Source: Vulcanimicrobiota bacterium
GTDB lineage: Bacteria > Vulcanimicrobiota > Vulcanimicrobiia > Vulcanimicrobiales > Vulcanimicrobiaceae
Direction: 5' to 3'
Assembly: GCA_014304965.1 (NCBI GenBank)
Contig: JACRTZ010000049.1
Coordinates: 1-20,378, forward strand
Length of the DNA stretch: 20,378 bases
This document shows positions 6,850 to 15,201 of this stretch, one piece after another. The notes under the pieces were generated by a model. That model made no database searches, was not told the origin of the DNA, and saw only the letters and a list, made by a program, of their open reading frames with translations. A program made the position numbers and the translations under genes. The stretch's first letter is position 1. Each line of letters begins with the position of its first letter.

Positions 6850-8697
6850 ATGACACGAGCATGGCCGGCAGCCGCATTGGCAGCCACGCTGATCGCAGCG
6901 CTTACCGCTCCCGCGGGCGCACGCGGAACGATCGCCCAGGTCGGCATACCCAACCGCGCCCCCGCGGCGGGGCAGCGCATCGAGTTCCAAGTCGCGGTAA
7001 CCGCTCCGGACGCGGCCGGCCTCAAGGCGGGCGCGTACGGGGTCCAAGTCGAGGTTCGAACGGCCGACGGCGCTCAGATCGCCGCGACCGAGCCGGTCGT
7101 CGGAACGAGCGACGTCACGCCGGACCGCGGCGTGGTCCTGGTGCCGTCGCTCGAATTGCCGAACGGATTAAACGGGAACTTCACCGTAACCGCCATCCTC
7201 TTAGAAGGAGGCGCCGCGACTGAGCGCTCCGACCCGCAGTCTCTCGTGATCGGCGGCATCGCGACGGCTCCGGCCGCCGCTCCGGCGCCGAATAGTCCGG
7301 CAGCAACCGGCTTCGCGCTGGACGGCAGCTTCACGAGCAACCACGACATCGCGGGCGGGCGAGTAGGACAAAACGGGCTACTTTCGCTCGACGGCAAGCT
7401 CGACCAGAATACGAGCTTTAGCGCCAGCGGCGGCATCACAACCGCGGGCGGCGGGAACAAACCGCTGATCTCGGTCCGCACCAAGCAATCCCAAACGCAG
7501 TTCGGAACGTTCGCGCCCTCTTTCGATCCAAGCGTCTTTGACGGGCCGAGCGGCCTCGCGCTCAGTTACCGCGCGGCGCCCGACGACCGCAGCGCATTAC
7601 AATTCGCCTACCTTTCGGGGGCGCGCGGCAGCCTGAATCCCTACAACGCTTTCGCCGTCAATGAAACGCTGCCCATCGGCAAGGTGACGAAGTTCGGGAT
7701 CACGACCGGCGCCTTCAACGTCAGCGGCGACCCCGCAAGCTTGACGGGAGAGCCGCAACCGAACGCGGGAACGTTCCTCGGCCTGTCGGTTGGGCGCGAG
7801 CAGGGCGCGTCGAGATTCGGGTACGGCCTGCGCTACGGACTGCAATGGTATCGCGACAAGCTCGGCCGCTCGTTTGCGGAAAATGCTATCGCCGCGACCG
7901 CCAACCTCCTGACGGGCAAAGCCTCGTGGGCATTCGATTTTCATCGCGGCAGCGCGTTTTTCACAAACCTCCTCGCACCCGGCGTCACGCCGGATCGGCA
8001 GAACGCGCACGTCGCGCTCAACGTTCCGTTCGGCGTCGTCACCACGTCGTTCAGCGTCTCAGCGGATGCCGACGACCTCAACTCCACAAAGGCGCAGCGC
8101 AATCGCGCGGTGACCGAGTCGTTTTCGCTGACCGCGCCGCTCAAGAACGGCGACTCGCTCACCTACTCGCTCAACGGCTCGACCGCCCACATCGGTGCCG
8201 ACCCGCTCGTTTCGGCTACCGCGACCAACACGGCGAGCGCCGGCGACAGTCAGAACATCGGCTATAACGCACGCCGCGGGTTGTATACGTTCGGATACAC
8301 GCTCGGCTACACGAACCAGCACGACAACCAGAGCAATACGACCCATTCCACGCAAAACGGCATCTCCGTATCGCGTGCCGTCACGACCGGGCTCAACGTG
8401 ACGGCAAACGTCAACTTAAACACCAACGTTTCGGGAAACAGCGCCTCGACATCGTCGGGCTTATCGGGCACGCTCGGTCTGGGTTACGCACTCGGGCCGC
8501 TCAATTTGACGGGCTCGTTCGGAACGAGCCGAACGCGGCCGTTCCTCGGCCTGCGACCCGAAGACGCTGCGACCATGAACTTAGGGCTCAAGTTCTTGCA
8601 ATCGAAGAACTTCTCGGTGCAAGCGGGCTTTACACAGACGGCCGGCGCCGGCTCGACCACGCAAACGGGGACGATCAATGCAACACAACGGTTCTAA
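6850..8697 (+). CDS. putative outer-membrane beta-barrel protein
   Basis: A 615-residue secreted protein of no recognised family. It has a signal peptide (residues 1-24, ending AGA), an immunoglobulin-like beta region (about 27-140), an Ala/Pro linker (about 143-158) and a long region (160-615) of alternating polar/hydrophobic strands rich in Gly, Asn, Ser and Thr. Examples are FGYGLRYGLQWYRDK and YTFGYTLGYTNQ; the chain ends with Arg-Phe. A terminal aromatic residue and amphipathic strands of this density are usual for outer-membrane barrels. No plug, POTRA or TonB box was seen, so porin-like or surface-adhesin roles are both open. The next gene starts inside its last codons (20-base overlap), and the two products are likely made together. 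The diverging lipoprotein may belong to the same surface complex (inference). Confidence 0.82.
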   Translation: MTRAWPAAALAATLIAALTAPAGARGTIAQVGIPNRAPAAGQRIEFQVAVTAPDAAGLKAGAYGVQVEVRTADGAQIAATEPVVGTSDVTPDRGVVLVPSLELPNGLNGNFTVTAILLEGGAATERSDPQSLVIGGIATAPAAAPAPNSPAATGFALDGSFTSNHDIAGGRVGQNGLLSLDGKLDQNTSFSASGGITTAGGGNKPLISVRTKQSQTQFGTFAPSFDPSVFDGPSGLALSYRAAPDDRSALQFAYLSGARGSLNPYNAFAVNETLPIGKVTKFGITTGAFNVSGDPASLTGEPQPNAGTFLGLSVGREQGASRFGYGLRYGLQWYRDKLGRSFAENAIAATANLLTGKASWAFDFHRGSAFFTNLLAPGVTPDRQNAHVALNVPFGVVTTSFSVSADADDLNSTKAQRNRAVTESFSLTAPLKNGDSLTYSLNGSTAHIGADPLVSATATNTASAGDSQNIGYNARRGLYTFGYTLGYTNQHDNQSNTTHSTQNGISVSRAVTTGLNVTANVNLNTNVSGNSASTSSGLSGTLGLGYALGPLNLTGSFGTSRTRPFLGLRPEDAATMNLGLKFLQSKNFSVQAGFTQTAGAGSTTQTGTINATQRF

Positions 8698-9784
8698 GCT
8701 TCCTCGGCTGGCCGCAGCGCTCGCGGTGCTGGCAATCGCCGGCGCAAGCAATCTGCCAGCGCGAGCCCAAACGACGACTACGCGAACGACGCTCCCGGCG
8801 CAAATTCCGCCGCCCACCCTGATCTCGCCGATCAACGGTCAGCCGCGCCTAACCCCCGTGATCTTCCAGTGGAACGTGGGCGGCAGCAACGGCAACGTGT
8901 ACGGTTTGACGGTGCAGGGCGTGACGCGCGGACGGCTGATCGTCGCACAAAACGTGGCGAGCTATCAATTGCAGATCGCAAGCGCCGATCCCAAGGCCCC
9001 CGACCCGAGTTTCACGCGCGTCCTCTTTCAGACGACGACGAGCACCACCACGTTCCAGTTCATCAACAATTTCGATCTTCAGCCCGGCGACTTGCCGACC
9101 GGAAGCGCGGTGCTTCCCGGCAAATCGCTCACTTCCGGACTGTATTATTGGCGCGTGCGCGTCGCTCAACCCGGCGCGCCGTTCTCGGATTCGTCGCGGA
9201 CGTCCACCTTCAGGCTCGACAACAATCCGGCCATCTCGTCCCCCGGACACGAACTCGCAATCGAAGACATTATCCTCGGCGCATCGCCGCGCGCCCAAAG
9301 CGCCACGCTCGTCGTTGCGACCGTCGGGAACGCAGGCACGTTCGTCGAGCAGGCGACCACGCTGCGCATCTATGCGAACGGCAGCCTGATCGCCGAAGGC
9401 AAGGTCCCCGCGACGGTACCGAACCAGCGCGTTCAATTGGTAACCGCGTGGATTCCGGCCAATCCCGGGATCGCGCAACTCTCCGCACAGATCGATACGG
9501 TCGTGGACGATCCGTCGAAAGCGCACATTACGCGCTCGTTCACGATCGCGCGCGGCAAGGCGCCGACGCCGATCAATCTGCCGCCCGGAACGATCCGGCA
9601 CAACGGCACCGATTACACGCTCGAAGACGCCGGCGGCAAGACGCTCGCGACGCTCATCCCCTCCGGCCGAAATATCGACCTCGCATCCTTCGTCAATCGT
9701 CGCGTGAACGTCGGAGGTGCGGTGACCGAAGGCGCGCTCGGCCTGCTCATGCAGGTGCGATCGATCTCGCCGGCTTCTCCTTAG
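8678..9784 (+). CDS. secreted protein with fibronectin/CARDB-like beta domains
   Basis: A 368-residue exported protein. A signal peptide (about 1-30, ending ARA before QTTTT) is followed by a beta-sandwich region that reads like a fibronectin III-type fold: PTLISPINGQ at 47-56, then a GLYYWRVRVAQPG strand and FSDSSRTSTFRLDN. A second domain of about 100 residues (SATLVVATVGNAGTFVEQAT, later RVQLVTAWIPANPGIAQLSA) looks like CARDB, a surface adhesion module. GGGGA at 8667-8671, six bases before the ATG, is a good ribosome binding site placed inside the upstream barrel gene. The 20-base overlap implies coupled translation. Probably periplasmic or surface-bound partner of the barrel. No enzyme motif was seen. 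Confidence 0.85.
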   Translation: MQHNGSKLPRLAAALAVLAIAGASNLPARAQTTTTRTTLPAQIPPPTLISPINGQPRLTPVIFQWNVGGSNGNVYGLTVQGVTRGRLIVAQNVASYQLQIASADPKAPDPSFTRVLFQTTTSTTTFQFINNFDLQPGDLPTGSAVLPGKSLTSGLYYWRVRVAQPGAPFSDSSRTSTFRLDNNPAISSPGHELAIEDIILGASPRAQSATLVVATVGNAGTFVEQATTLRIYANGSLIAEGKVPATVPNQRVQLVTAWIPANPGIAQLSAQIDTVVDDPSKAHITRSFTIARGKAPTPINLPPGTIRHNGTDYTLEDAGGKTLATLIPSGRNIDLASFVNRRVNVGGAVTEGALGLLMQVRSISPASP

Positions 9785-9789
9785 TCAGC

Positions 9790-11442
9790 CTAGATCAATA
9801 AGTCGCGATAGCGCTCGCGCAGTTCCCGTTTGAGGAACTTGCCGACGCCCGTGCGCGGAATCGCGTCAACGAACAGCACGCGGTCGGGAATCTGCCACTT
9901 CACCAAACGTTCGCCCAGCCACGCTTGCAGCGAGGGCTCGTCAAGCGCGGCCCCTTCGCGCAAAGCGACGACCGCGACCGGCCGTTCGACCCATTTGAGG
10001 TGCGCGAGTCCGATGACGGCCGCTTCGCGCACCGAGGGGTGGCCCATGATGGTGTTCTCGAGGTCCACGCTGGAGATCCACTCGCCGCCGGATTTGACGA
10101 GGTCTTTCGAGCGGTCCACGATGTGTAGGTAGCCGAACTCGTCGATCGTGCACACGTCACCCGTCGCGAAGTAGCCTTCCGCGTCGAACACGGGCAGCGC
10201 GGCGCCGGTGCGATAGTACGAACCGGTCACTGCGGGCCCGCGCACCCATAGCTGCCCCGCGGTGCGTCCATCGTGCGGCACCGCGCGGCCGTCGTCGTCG
10301 AGAATCTTCCATGCGACGAGCGGCGTGAAGCGGCCCTGCTTGAGCAACACGTCACGCTGCTTCTCCCACGGTTCGCCTTCGAGATCGGCGTGTACTCGCG
10401 AAACCGTACCGATGGGCGACATTTCGGTCATGCCCCAGGCGTGAACCGTGCGAATGCCGCGCCGTTCGAGATCGTCGAACAGCGACGGGGGTACGGCCGA
10501 CCCGCCGATCACGAGCGTGTGGAGCGTCGGCAAACGCAGATCGCGTTTCTCCAACTCGTCGCGCACGGCGAGCCAAACGGTCGGAACGCCCAGCGAAATC
10601 GTGACGCCCTCACCTTCGATCAACTCGATCAGCGAGGCGGGATCGAGCCGGTTGCCCGGCATGACGAGTTTCGCGCCGACCATCGGCGCGAGAAACGGAA
10701 TGCCCCAGGCGTTGACGTGGAACATCGGGACGACCGGCATGACGGTATCGCGCTGCCGAACGCCGAGCGCGTCGGCGAGGCCACCGGCAAAGGCGTGCAA
10801 CACCGTCGAGCGATGCGTGAAGACCACGCCTTTGGGATCGCCCGTCGTCGCCGACGTATAGCACAGGATCGCGCCGCTGCGCTCGTCGAGCTCGGGCCAA
10901 TCGAAACGGTCCGGCTGCCGCGCGAGCATCGCTTCGTAATCCTGCGCGTCGGGAAGCGAAGCGCTCGACGGGCCCATCACGACAAACGGCCGGCGGAAGT
11001 CCGGTTTGGTCGCGAGCGCACGCTCGACCGCCGGCGCGAGCGAACCGTCCACGAAAATGAGCCGGTCGCCGGCATGCTCGAACGCCCAACAGACCTGTTC
11101 GGGGAACAGCCGGATGTTCGTCGTGTGCAGCACCGCGCCGATCATCGGCACCGCAAAATACAACTCGAGGTGGCGGTGCGAGTTCCAGCCGAAGCTCGCA
11201 ACGCGGTCGCCCGGCCGAATGCCGGCCTCGACCAGCGCGCCGGCGAGCTGCGCGACGCGGCGTCCGAAATCCGCGTACGTCAACCGAACGATCGAGCCGT
11301 CGTCCTCACGCGAGACGATCGGGCGGCTCGCGTGGTTGCGCAGCGCGTGTTCGAAGATCCAGCGCACGACGAGCGGAACGTCCATCATCGTTCCGGGGGT
11401 GGTCGACGAGGGATCCAATGATGCCGGCCGTTTCGTCTGCAT
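9790..11442 (-). CDS. AMP-dependent fatty-acyl-CoA synthetase / ligase
   Basis: A 550-residue ANL-superfamily enzyme that activates a carboxylic acid to acyl-AMP and then acyl-CoA. Motifs from the ATG at 11442: P-loop YTSATTGDPKG (195-205), FHVNAWG, the adenine motif AWGMTE (335-340), FATGD (425-429), and the C-terminal catalytic lysine in GVGKFLKRE (Lys535). The pattern is that of medium/long-chain fatty-acid CoA ligases. A longer reading to 11541 would run into the DUF885 gene and adds 33 Arg/Ser-rich residues, so I reject it. A later ATG pair (about 11388, residue 19 here) is also possible and has GGAA upstream. It lies 10 bases after the DUF885 stop, probably in the same transcript, and could feed the acyl-CoA operon at the left of the window. 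It ends 5 bases from the converging secreted-protein gene. Confidence 0.94.
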   Translation of the reverse strand: MQTKRPASLDPSSTTPGTMMDVPLVVRWIFEHALRNHASRPIVSREDDGSIVRLTYADFGRRVAQLAGALVEAGIRPGDRVASFGWNSHRHLELYFAVPMIGAVLHTTNIRLFPEQVCWAFEHAGDRLIFVDGSLAPAVERALATKPDFRRPFVVMGPSSASLPDAQDYEAMLARQPDRFDWPELDERSGAILCYTSATTGDPKGVVFTHRSTVLHAFAGGLADALGVRQRDTVMPVVPMFHVNAWGIPFLAPMVGAKLVMPGNRLDPASLIELIEGEGVTISLGVPTVWLAVRDELEKRDLRLPTLHTLVIGGSAVPPSLFDDLERRGIRTVHAWGMTEMSPIGTVSRVHADLEGEPWEKQRDVLLKQGRFTPLVAWKILDDDGRAVPHDGRTAGQLWVRGPAVTGSYYRTGAALPVFDAEGYFATGDVCTIDEFGYLHIVDRSKDLVKSGGEWISSVDLENTIMGHPSVREAAVIGLAHLKWVERPVAVVALREGAALDEPSLQAWLGERLVKWQIPDRVLFVDAIPRTGVGKFLKRELRERYRDLLI

Positions 11443-11452
11443 GGCGCGGGTC

Positions 11453-13201
11453 TTAGAGGAGCTTGCCGTCGTCGTCGGCCCCCAGCATGATCTTCCGGAC
11501 GATGGAGATCGGGGGATCGCCGTGCGCGAGAAACTCGTCATGGAAGAGCAGCAGGGAGTACTTCGAGCCCATCTTCGTTTTGTAGTCGTCGCGCAGCTTG
11601 AGCAGCTCGAGTTTCCCGAGCGTGTAATAGCCGTACAGCGGATCCTGCGTTCCGCGCAACGCTTCGCGATGCGCCGGCTCTTCGGCCAGGAATGCGTTCT
11701 CCCGAAAAAACTTCGTGCCGTCGGCGACCGACATGCCCTGCGTGTGTTCGCGCAGACCCACGAGGTAGCGGCACTCGCGCTGCAGGGCCAATCGCAGTTG
11801 CGCCAAGCGGACGCGCGGATCGCCGTTCCCCCAGCCTTCGTCCACCATCATCTGTTCGTCGTAATGCGCCCAGCCTTCGGCAAACGAGCTGCTTGCGAGC
11901 AGGCGGCGGATGAGCGAAAGCCGTTCGTGTTTGTCGAGCGCGAAGTTGACGTAGTGACCGGGCATCACTTCGTGCAGGCTCACGATCGGAAACGCATAGT
12001 TGTTGAAGAACGCCAAATGCTGCTCTTTGCGTTCGGGCGTCCAATCGGTTTCGACCGGCGTGACGTTGTAGTACGCCTCGGTCGCGACTTTCTCGAGTGC
12101 GCCCGGCGAGTTCATGGACGCGAACGTGGTGGCGCGCGCAAACTCCGGCGTCGCGACGACCTTGACGTCGTTGTCTGGCGGCAGGGTCACGATTTTGTGA
12201 GCGATGACGAACTTGCGCAAGGCGACCAGGTCGTCGCCGGCCGCTTTCAGCAACATGTCGCCTGCCGGATGTTGCACGCCGAGCGCGGCGGCAACCGCCT
12301 CGGCCGGCTTGCTCGGGTCGATCTTCTTGGCCGTCTCGACGAAATCGGCTTTCGTTTTCGCCAGGGCCGCACTGCCGACGCGTTCGTACTGCGCGAGGGT
12401 GATCGGGGAGAGTTCCTGCAATTCGAGCATCCGCTCGAAGGTCTGCGGTCCGATCGCGTACGTGCCGGACGGATGGGCGAGCGGACCCGCTTCCATCGCA
12501 GCCACGTAGGCGCCGATAGCGGCAACGGCCGCGTCGTTCGCAGTCTTGAACTGCGCCGCAAGCGCTTTGTCGTTCACCTTTGCGACTGCTGCCGGGACGA
12601 CGCTTTGGAAGAACGTCAGCGTGCCGCGCATGTTGCCGCGCGCGATCTCGCCCGTCGTGGCGTCCACCGCCGTCACGTTCTCGCGCGCGTGCTCGAGCAT
12701 GGCGGGAATCTGCCGTTCGCGGGCGATCGTCGAATGCACCCGGTCTTTGAGCGGCGCAAAATCGCGCGTCAGCAAGCCGTATACCGCGCTTGAAGCCTGG
12801 CCGGTATAGAAACTCGGATCGTGACGCCAAGTCTGGCGGGTTTGCAGTTGCAGCAGGATGGATTCGAGCGACGCTTCCAGCATCCGGGCGTCGTACGAAG
12901 CGTCCGCGCCGTACGTATTGGCATCGATCGCACGGACGTCGGCGAGCGTCTTGCGCGCGAATGCGATCCGCTCGTTGAAGCCTGCTGCCGAAAGATCGGT
13001 CAACTTATCGTCGTAGGCGTGAACGCCCGTCCGGGTCGCGCGATTCGGATCCATCTTCCAGACCGCATCGAAGTACCGGGTCGCCAGCGCCTCAAGCCGC
13101 TGATCTCCGAGCGGGCGGTCGGCCGCGGCAGCGGGCAACGCGCACGCAAGCGCGGCGGTCAACGCAAGGACGCGCGATGTCGCGCGCAAGCGGTCGTTCA
13201 T
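11453..13201 (-). CDS. DUF885 family exported metallopeptidase-like protein
   Basis: A 582-residue protein with a signal peptide (1-27, ending AAA before DRP) and the full-length alpha-helical DUF885 fold. The zinc-ligand motif HEVMPGH is at 410-416 and the downstream glutamate is in SFAEGWAHYDEQMM (Glu442), the pattern that links DUF885 to gluzincin-like metallopeptidases. Family members are thought to be carboxypeptidases or dipeptidases acting in the periplasm, but few have been tested. The ATG at 13201 has GGGG about 8 bases upstream. It is 27 bases downstream of the small acidic protein gene and 10 bases upstream of the CoA-ligase gene, so the three may be one operon although no shared function is obvious. 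Confidence 0.93.
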   Translation of the reverse strand: MNDRLRATSRVLALTAALACALPAAAADRPLGDQRLEALATRYFDAVWKMDPNRATRTGVHAYDDKLTDLSAAGFNERIAFARKTLADVRAIDANTYGADASYDARMLEASLESILLQLQTRQTWRHDPSFYTGQASSAVYGLLTRDFAPLKDRVHSTIARERQIPAMLEHARENVTAVDATTGEIARGNMRGTLTFFQSVVPAAVAKVNDKALAAQFKTANDAAVAAIGAYVAAMEAGPLAHPSGTYAIGPQTFERMLELQELSPITLAQYERVGSAALAKTKADFVETAKKIDPSKPAEAVAAALGVQHPAGDMLLKAAGDDLVALRKFVIAHKIVTLPPDNDVKVVATPEFARATTFASMNSPGALEKVATEAYYNVTPVETDWTPERKEQHLAFFNNYAFPIVSLHEVMPGHYVNFALDKHERLSLIRRLLASSSFAEGWAHYDEQMMVDEGWGNGDPRVRLAQLRLALQRECRYLVGLREHTQGMSVADGTKFFRENAFLAEEPAHREALRGTQDPLYGYYTLGKLELLKLRDDYKTKMGSKYSLLLFHDEFLAHGDPPISIVRKIMLGADDDGKLL

Positions 13202-13228
13202 TTGGCTACCCCGTGGACGGCGCGCGGC

Positions 13229-13600
13229 TCAGTCGTCGTCGGTCTCGTGAAGGTGGAGATGCGTCCCGTCCTCCGCGTCGTCGAGCACCTCGCGAGCCTC
13301 GGCGAGGACCGCGGACGGGAGTTGCACCGATCCGTCGATGGTCCCGTCTTCGGTGAGAAACTCGATTTCGTTCCAATCTTCCCAGGTCTCGAGCGCTTCG
13401 CCCTCGATTTCCGCGGGAAAGCGCACGCAAAAACCCTGTTCGATATGGAGGCCGGAAATCATGACGCGCGTCCCGCGTGGGAAATACGTCCCGTCCTTCC
13501 ATAGCGTCCCGTAGGTCGTTTGATAGTGGCTGCCGATACGCAAGGCTTCTATGGTGGCGCGGCTCCTCGGGTGAAGTCGGACGCCGGAGCGTTCGCACAC
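13229..13600 (-). CDS. small acidic hypothetical protein
   Basis: A 123-residue protein of no family I recognise. It is acidic, particularly in the second half (ETWEDWNEIEF, then LDDAEDGTHLHLHETDDD at the C-terminus), has Gly-Thr-Tyr turns early (TTYGTLWKDGTYFPRGT) and has no signal peptide or membrane segment. The balanced composition and its position 27 bases before DUF885 make it more credible than the Arg-rich reading in the overlapping frame. The GTG at 13600 is the longest start. An AGGAG at about 13550-13560 with no ATG after it suggests that the true start may be further in, for example the TTG codon for Leu20. His residues near the C-terminus could bind a metal, but this is a guess. 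Confidence 0.6.
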   Translation of the reverse strand: MCERSGVRLHPRSRATIEALRIGSHYQTTYGTLWKDGTYFPRGTRVMISGLHIEQGFCVRFPAEIEGEALETWEDWNEIEFLTEDGTIDGSVQLPSAVLAEAREVLDDAEDGTHLHLHETDDD

Positions 13601-13659
13601 GCTTCTTATCCGTTTGCCGCCGCGACTCTTTGCGCGCGGCCGGAGCGACGGAGCCGAGC

Positions 13660-14226
13660 ATGAGCGCCGATGGTAAAGGCGCCGGCTGGAAGATCGTGCG
13701 CTCCGAAATCCTCATCGACTCGCCGCATTTGCGGCTGCGCAGCGACGACATCGAACTCCCCGACGGCTCGCTCGTCAAGGATTACTACGTGCGGGAATCG
13801 CGCGGCTTCGCGGTCGTGTTTGCGATCGCCGAAGACGAACGCGTCGTCCTCGTGCGGCAATACAAACACGGGGCAGGCGGGCGCCTGTTGGAATTGCCGG
13901 CCGGAGGGATCGACGCAGGCGAAACCGCGCTCGACTGCGCCGCGCGCGAGCTGACGGAAGAAACCGCCTACGTCGCCGGCGGTCGCGGGCTCGAGAGCAT
14001 TGGAAGATTCGTTGTGGACGCGAGCAACTCGACCGCCCGCTTCGAACTGTTCCTGGCGCGCGACGCGCGGCGCACGGGTAAGCAAGAACTCGAGCGGACC
14101 GAGGACATCGAGGTCGAGTTCGCGACCTTCAAGGAGCTGCGCCGCTTCGTGAGCGACGGCACGATCGAATCCGCGCCGCAAGTCGCCGCGATCTACTACG
14201 CGCTGGATTATCTCGGCAAGATCTGA
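13660..14226 (+). CDS. NUDIX hydrolase, ADP-ribose pyrophosphatase-like
   Basis: A 188-residue NUDIX protein. The Nudix box lies at about 82-104: Gly82, Glu88 and the core RELTEETAY (96-104), with Ala in place of the usual Gly, a common variant. The Mg-binding glutamates of REUxEE are present. The N-terminal part (DYYVRESRGFAVVFAI, then VVLVRQYKHGAGG) matches the ADP-ribose/ADP-sugar pyrophosphatase subgroup, which hydrolyses ADP-ribose to AMP and ribose-5-phosphate in the cytosol. I chose ATG 13660 because GGAG (13650-13653) sits six bases upstream; the frame is open further left but that extension is Arg/Ser-rich and antisense to the neighbour. It is transcribed alone, divergent from the DUF885 cluster across 59 bases. 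Confidence 0.92.
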   Translation: MSADGKGAGWKIVRSEILIDSPHLRLRSDDIELPDGSLVKDYYVRESRGFAVVFAIAEDERVVLVRQYKHGAGGRLLELPAGGIDAGETALDCAARELTEETAYVAGGRGLESIGRFVVDASNSTARFELFLARDARRTGKQELERTEDIEVEFATFKELRRFVSDGTIESAPQVAAIYYALDYLGKI

Positions 14227-14236
14227 TGCTCGTTCG

Positions 14237-14387
14237 CTAACCAGCCCGCAACTTGCGGCGAAATCGCGAGAGCGCGGACGGCAACGGCCGGCGGCACGCG
14301 TGCGGCGCGCGCAGCGTTGCGCGCAATTTGGAGAGCGAGCCGAACGGATAGACGAGACCGTCGGACACCGCGACCACGTGCGCGTCC
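14237..14387 (-). other. unassigned minus-strand reading tail beyond the helicase relic
   Basis: After the helicase relic stops, the minus strand stays open in another frame until TAG at 14237-14239. It begins with the plausible protein-like run EDAHVVAVSDGLVYPFGSLS and ends FRRKLRAG. It has no start of its own and I do not recognise it. It may be the far end of the same broken gene after a large internal deletion, or the tail of another lost gene. Nothing else is visible between 14227 and 14388. Confidence 0.35.
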
Positions 14388-14983
14388 TCACGTTGCGAGC
14401 GCGTGGACCTCGTCCACGATGACCGTTTCCACCGCACGCAAACTCTTGCGGTACGACTCCATGGCGAGCATGAGCGCGAGCGATTCCGGCGTCGTCAACA
14501 AGACGTGCGGCGGCCGTGCGATCATCAAACGCCGCTCCTCGACCGGCGTATCGCCCGTTCGCACCCCGGTGCGGACGAACGACTCGCGGATGCGCCCGCG
14601 GCGCAGCTTTCCCCGTTCGGAGTTCGGCCGTTCGAGTAACTCCATCTCCCGCAGCGGGCGGCGCAGATTATGCTCCACATCGTAGCCGAGCGCTCTCAGC
14701 GGCGAGACGTATAGGGCATACGAGCGGGGGAACAGTTCGTCGCGGTCGCGCTTTTCGGCCAAGCGGCTCATCACGGGCAAGAACGCGGCGAGCGTCTTGC
14801 CCGTACCGGTCGGCGAGGCGACCAACACGCTCTTCCTCGCGGCAGCGCCCCGCGTTGAGGTGGCGTCGCGGCCGTCAGCCGTTCGTCACACCAGGCAGCG
14901 ACGGCCGGATGCAGCGTCGCGAAGGTCTCATCCACGCGAAACAGTTTCTGCGCACGCCGGTACATGCCCGCGGAGGAAAACAC
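14388..14983 (-). pseudogene. broken Lhr-type DEAD/DEAH helicase gene (N-terminal remnant)
   Basis: Two minus-strand frames together spell the start of a large Lhr-family ATP-dependent helicase. From 14983 (GTG) or 14965 (ATG) the first frame reads FRVDETFATLHPAVAAWCDE then ATPPQRGALP, the Q-motif region. The second frame continues from about 14840 with LVASPTGTGKTLAAFLPVMS (motif I), YALYVSPLRALGYDVEHNL (Ia) and VLLTTPESL, then VIVDEVHALAT (motif II), and stops at TGA 14388-14390. A frameshift with a small deletion separates the two near 14835-14850. Real Lhr proteins are over 800 residues and carry motifs III-VI and more, all missing here. It is therefore a dead gene. A DNA-repair helicase is probably encoded elsewhere or has been lost. 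Confidence 0.85.
14972..14976 (+). promoter_or_regulatory. strong ribosome binding site of the membrane miniprotein
   Basis: GGAGG, nine bases before ATG 14986. It is one of the few canonical Shine-Dalgarno sites in the window, and it decides the start of the short plus-strand gene over the longer open frame that begins at 14797. Confidence 0.7.
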
Positions 14984-14985
14984 CC

Positions 14986-15201
14986 ATGCATGCCTTCGTC
15001 CGGGTCACGCTGCTGTTCGCGGCGGCGTTCGTCGCTTTCATCATCGCGCTCTTCATCGTGAAGATCGTCGTCATCGCCGCCGTCGTCGCGGCACTTGCGC
15101 TCGGTGGAATCTTCCTCGCAAACTTCGTCCGAGCATTCGCGCGCATCCGGCGCGAGCCACCGCGGCTACAGCTTACCGAACGAGTCTTCGACCAGGGCTA
15201 A
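14986..15201 (+). CDS. small membrane protein, two hydrophobic helices
   Basis: A 71-residue protein. Residues 7-25 and 27-47 are strongly hydrophobic and separated by Lys26, giving either a helical hairpin or one long bent segment; the tail from residue 49 (VRAFARIRREPPRLQLTERV) is basic and polar, so by the positive-inside rule it should face the cytosol. No family is recognised. The start is fixed by the GGAGG nine bases upstream. Its last 36 bases overlap the end of the converging secreted-paralogue gene on the other strand, so the two 3' ends are antisense to each other. Its first codon lies 3 bases from the old start of the broken helicase gene, which diverges from it. Confidence 0.75.
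   Translation: MHAFVRVTLLFAAAFVAFIIALFIVKIVVIAAVVAALALGGIFLANFVRAFARIRREPPRLQLTERVFDQG

Noticed and set aside
11443..11541. N-terminal extension of the CoA ligase
   Set aside because: Ser/Arg-rich residues encoded within the end of the DUF885 gene; the family starts at or after residue 34 of that reading.
11006..12793. 595-codon plus-strand open frame
   Set aside because: It is antisense to the CoA ligase and DUF885 genes, whose motifs are intact, and its translation is Arg/Val-rich without domains. Long antisense frames are expected at this GC content.
13206..13778. 190-codon minus-strand frame overlapping the small acidic protein
   Set aside because: Very Arg/Ser-rich with no motif; it also covers the NUDIX ribosome binding site and start.
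13606..14391. 261-codon minus-strand open frame
   Set aside because: Antisense to the NUDIX gene, which has a full Nudix box and a ribosome binding site; the antisense product shows no domain.
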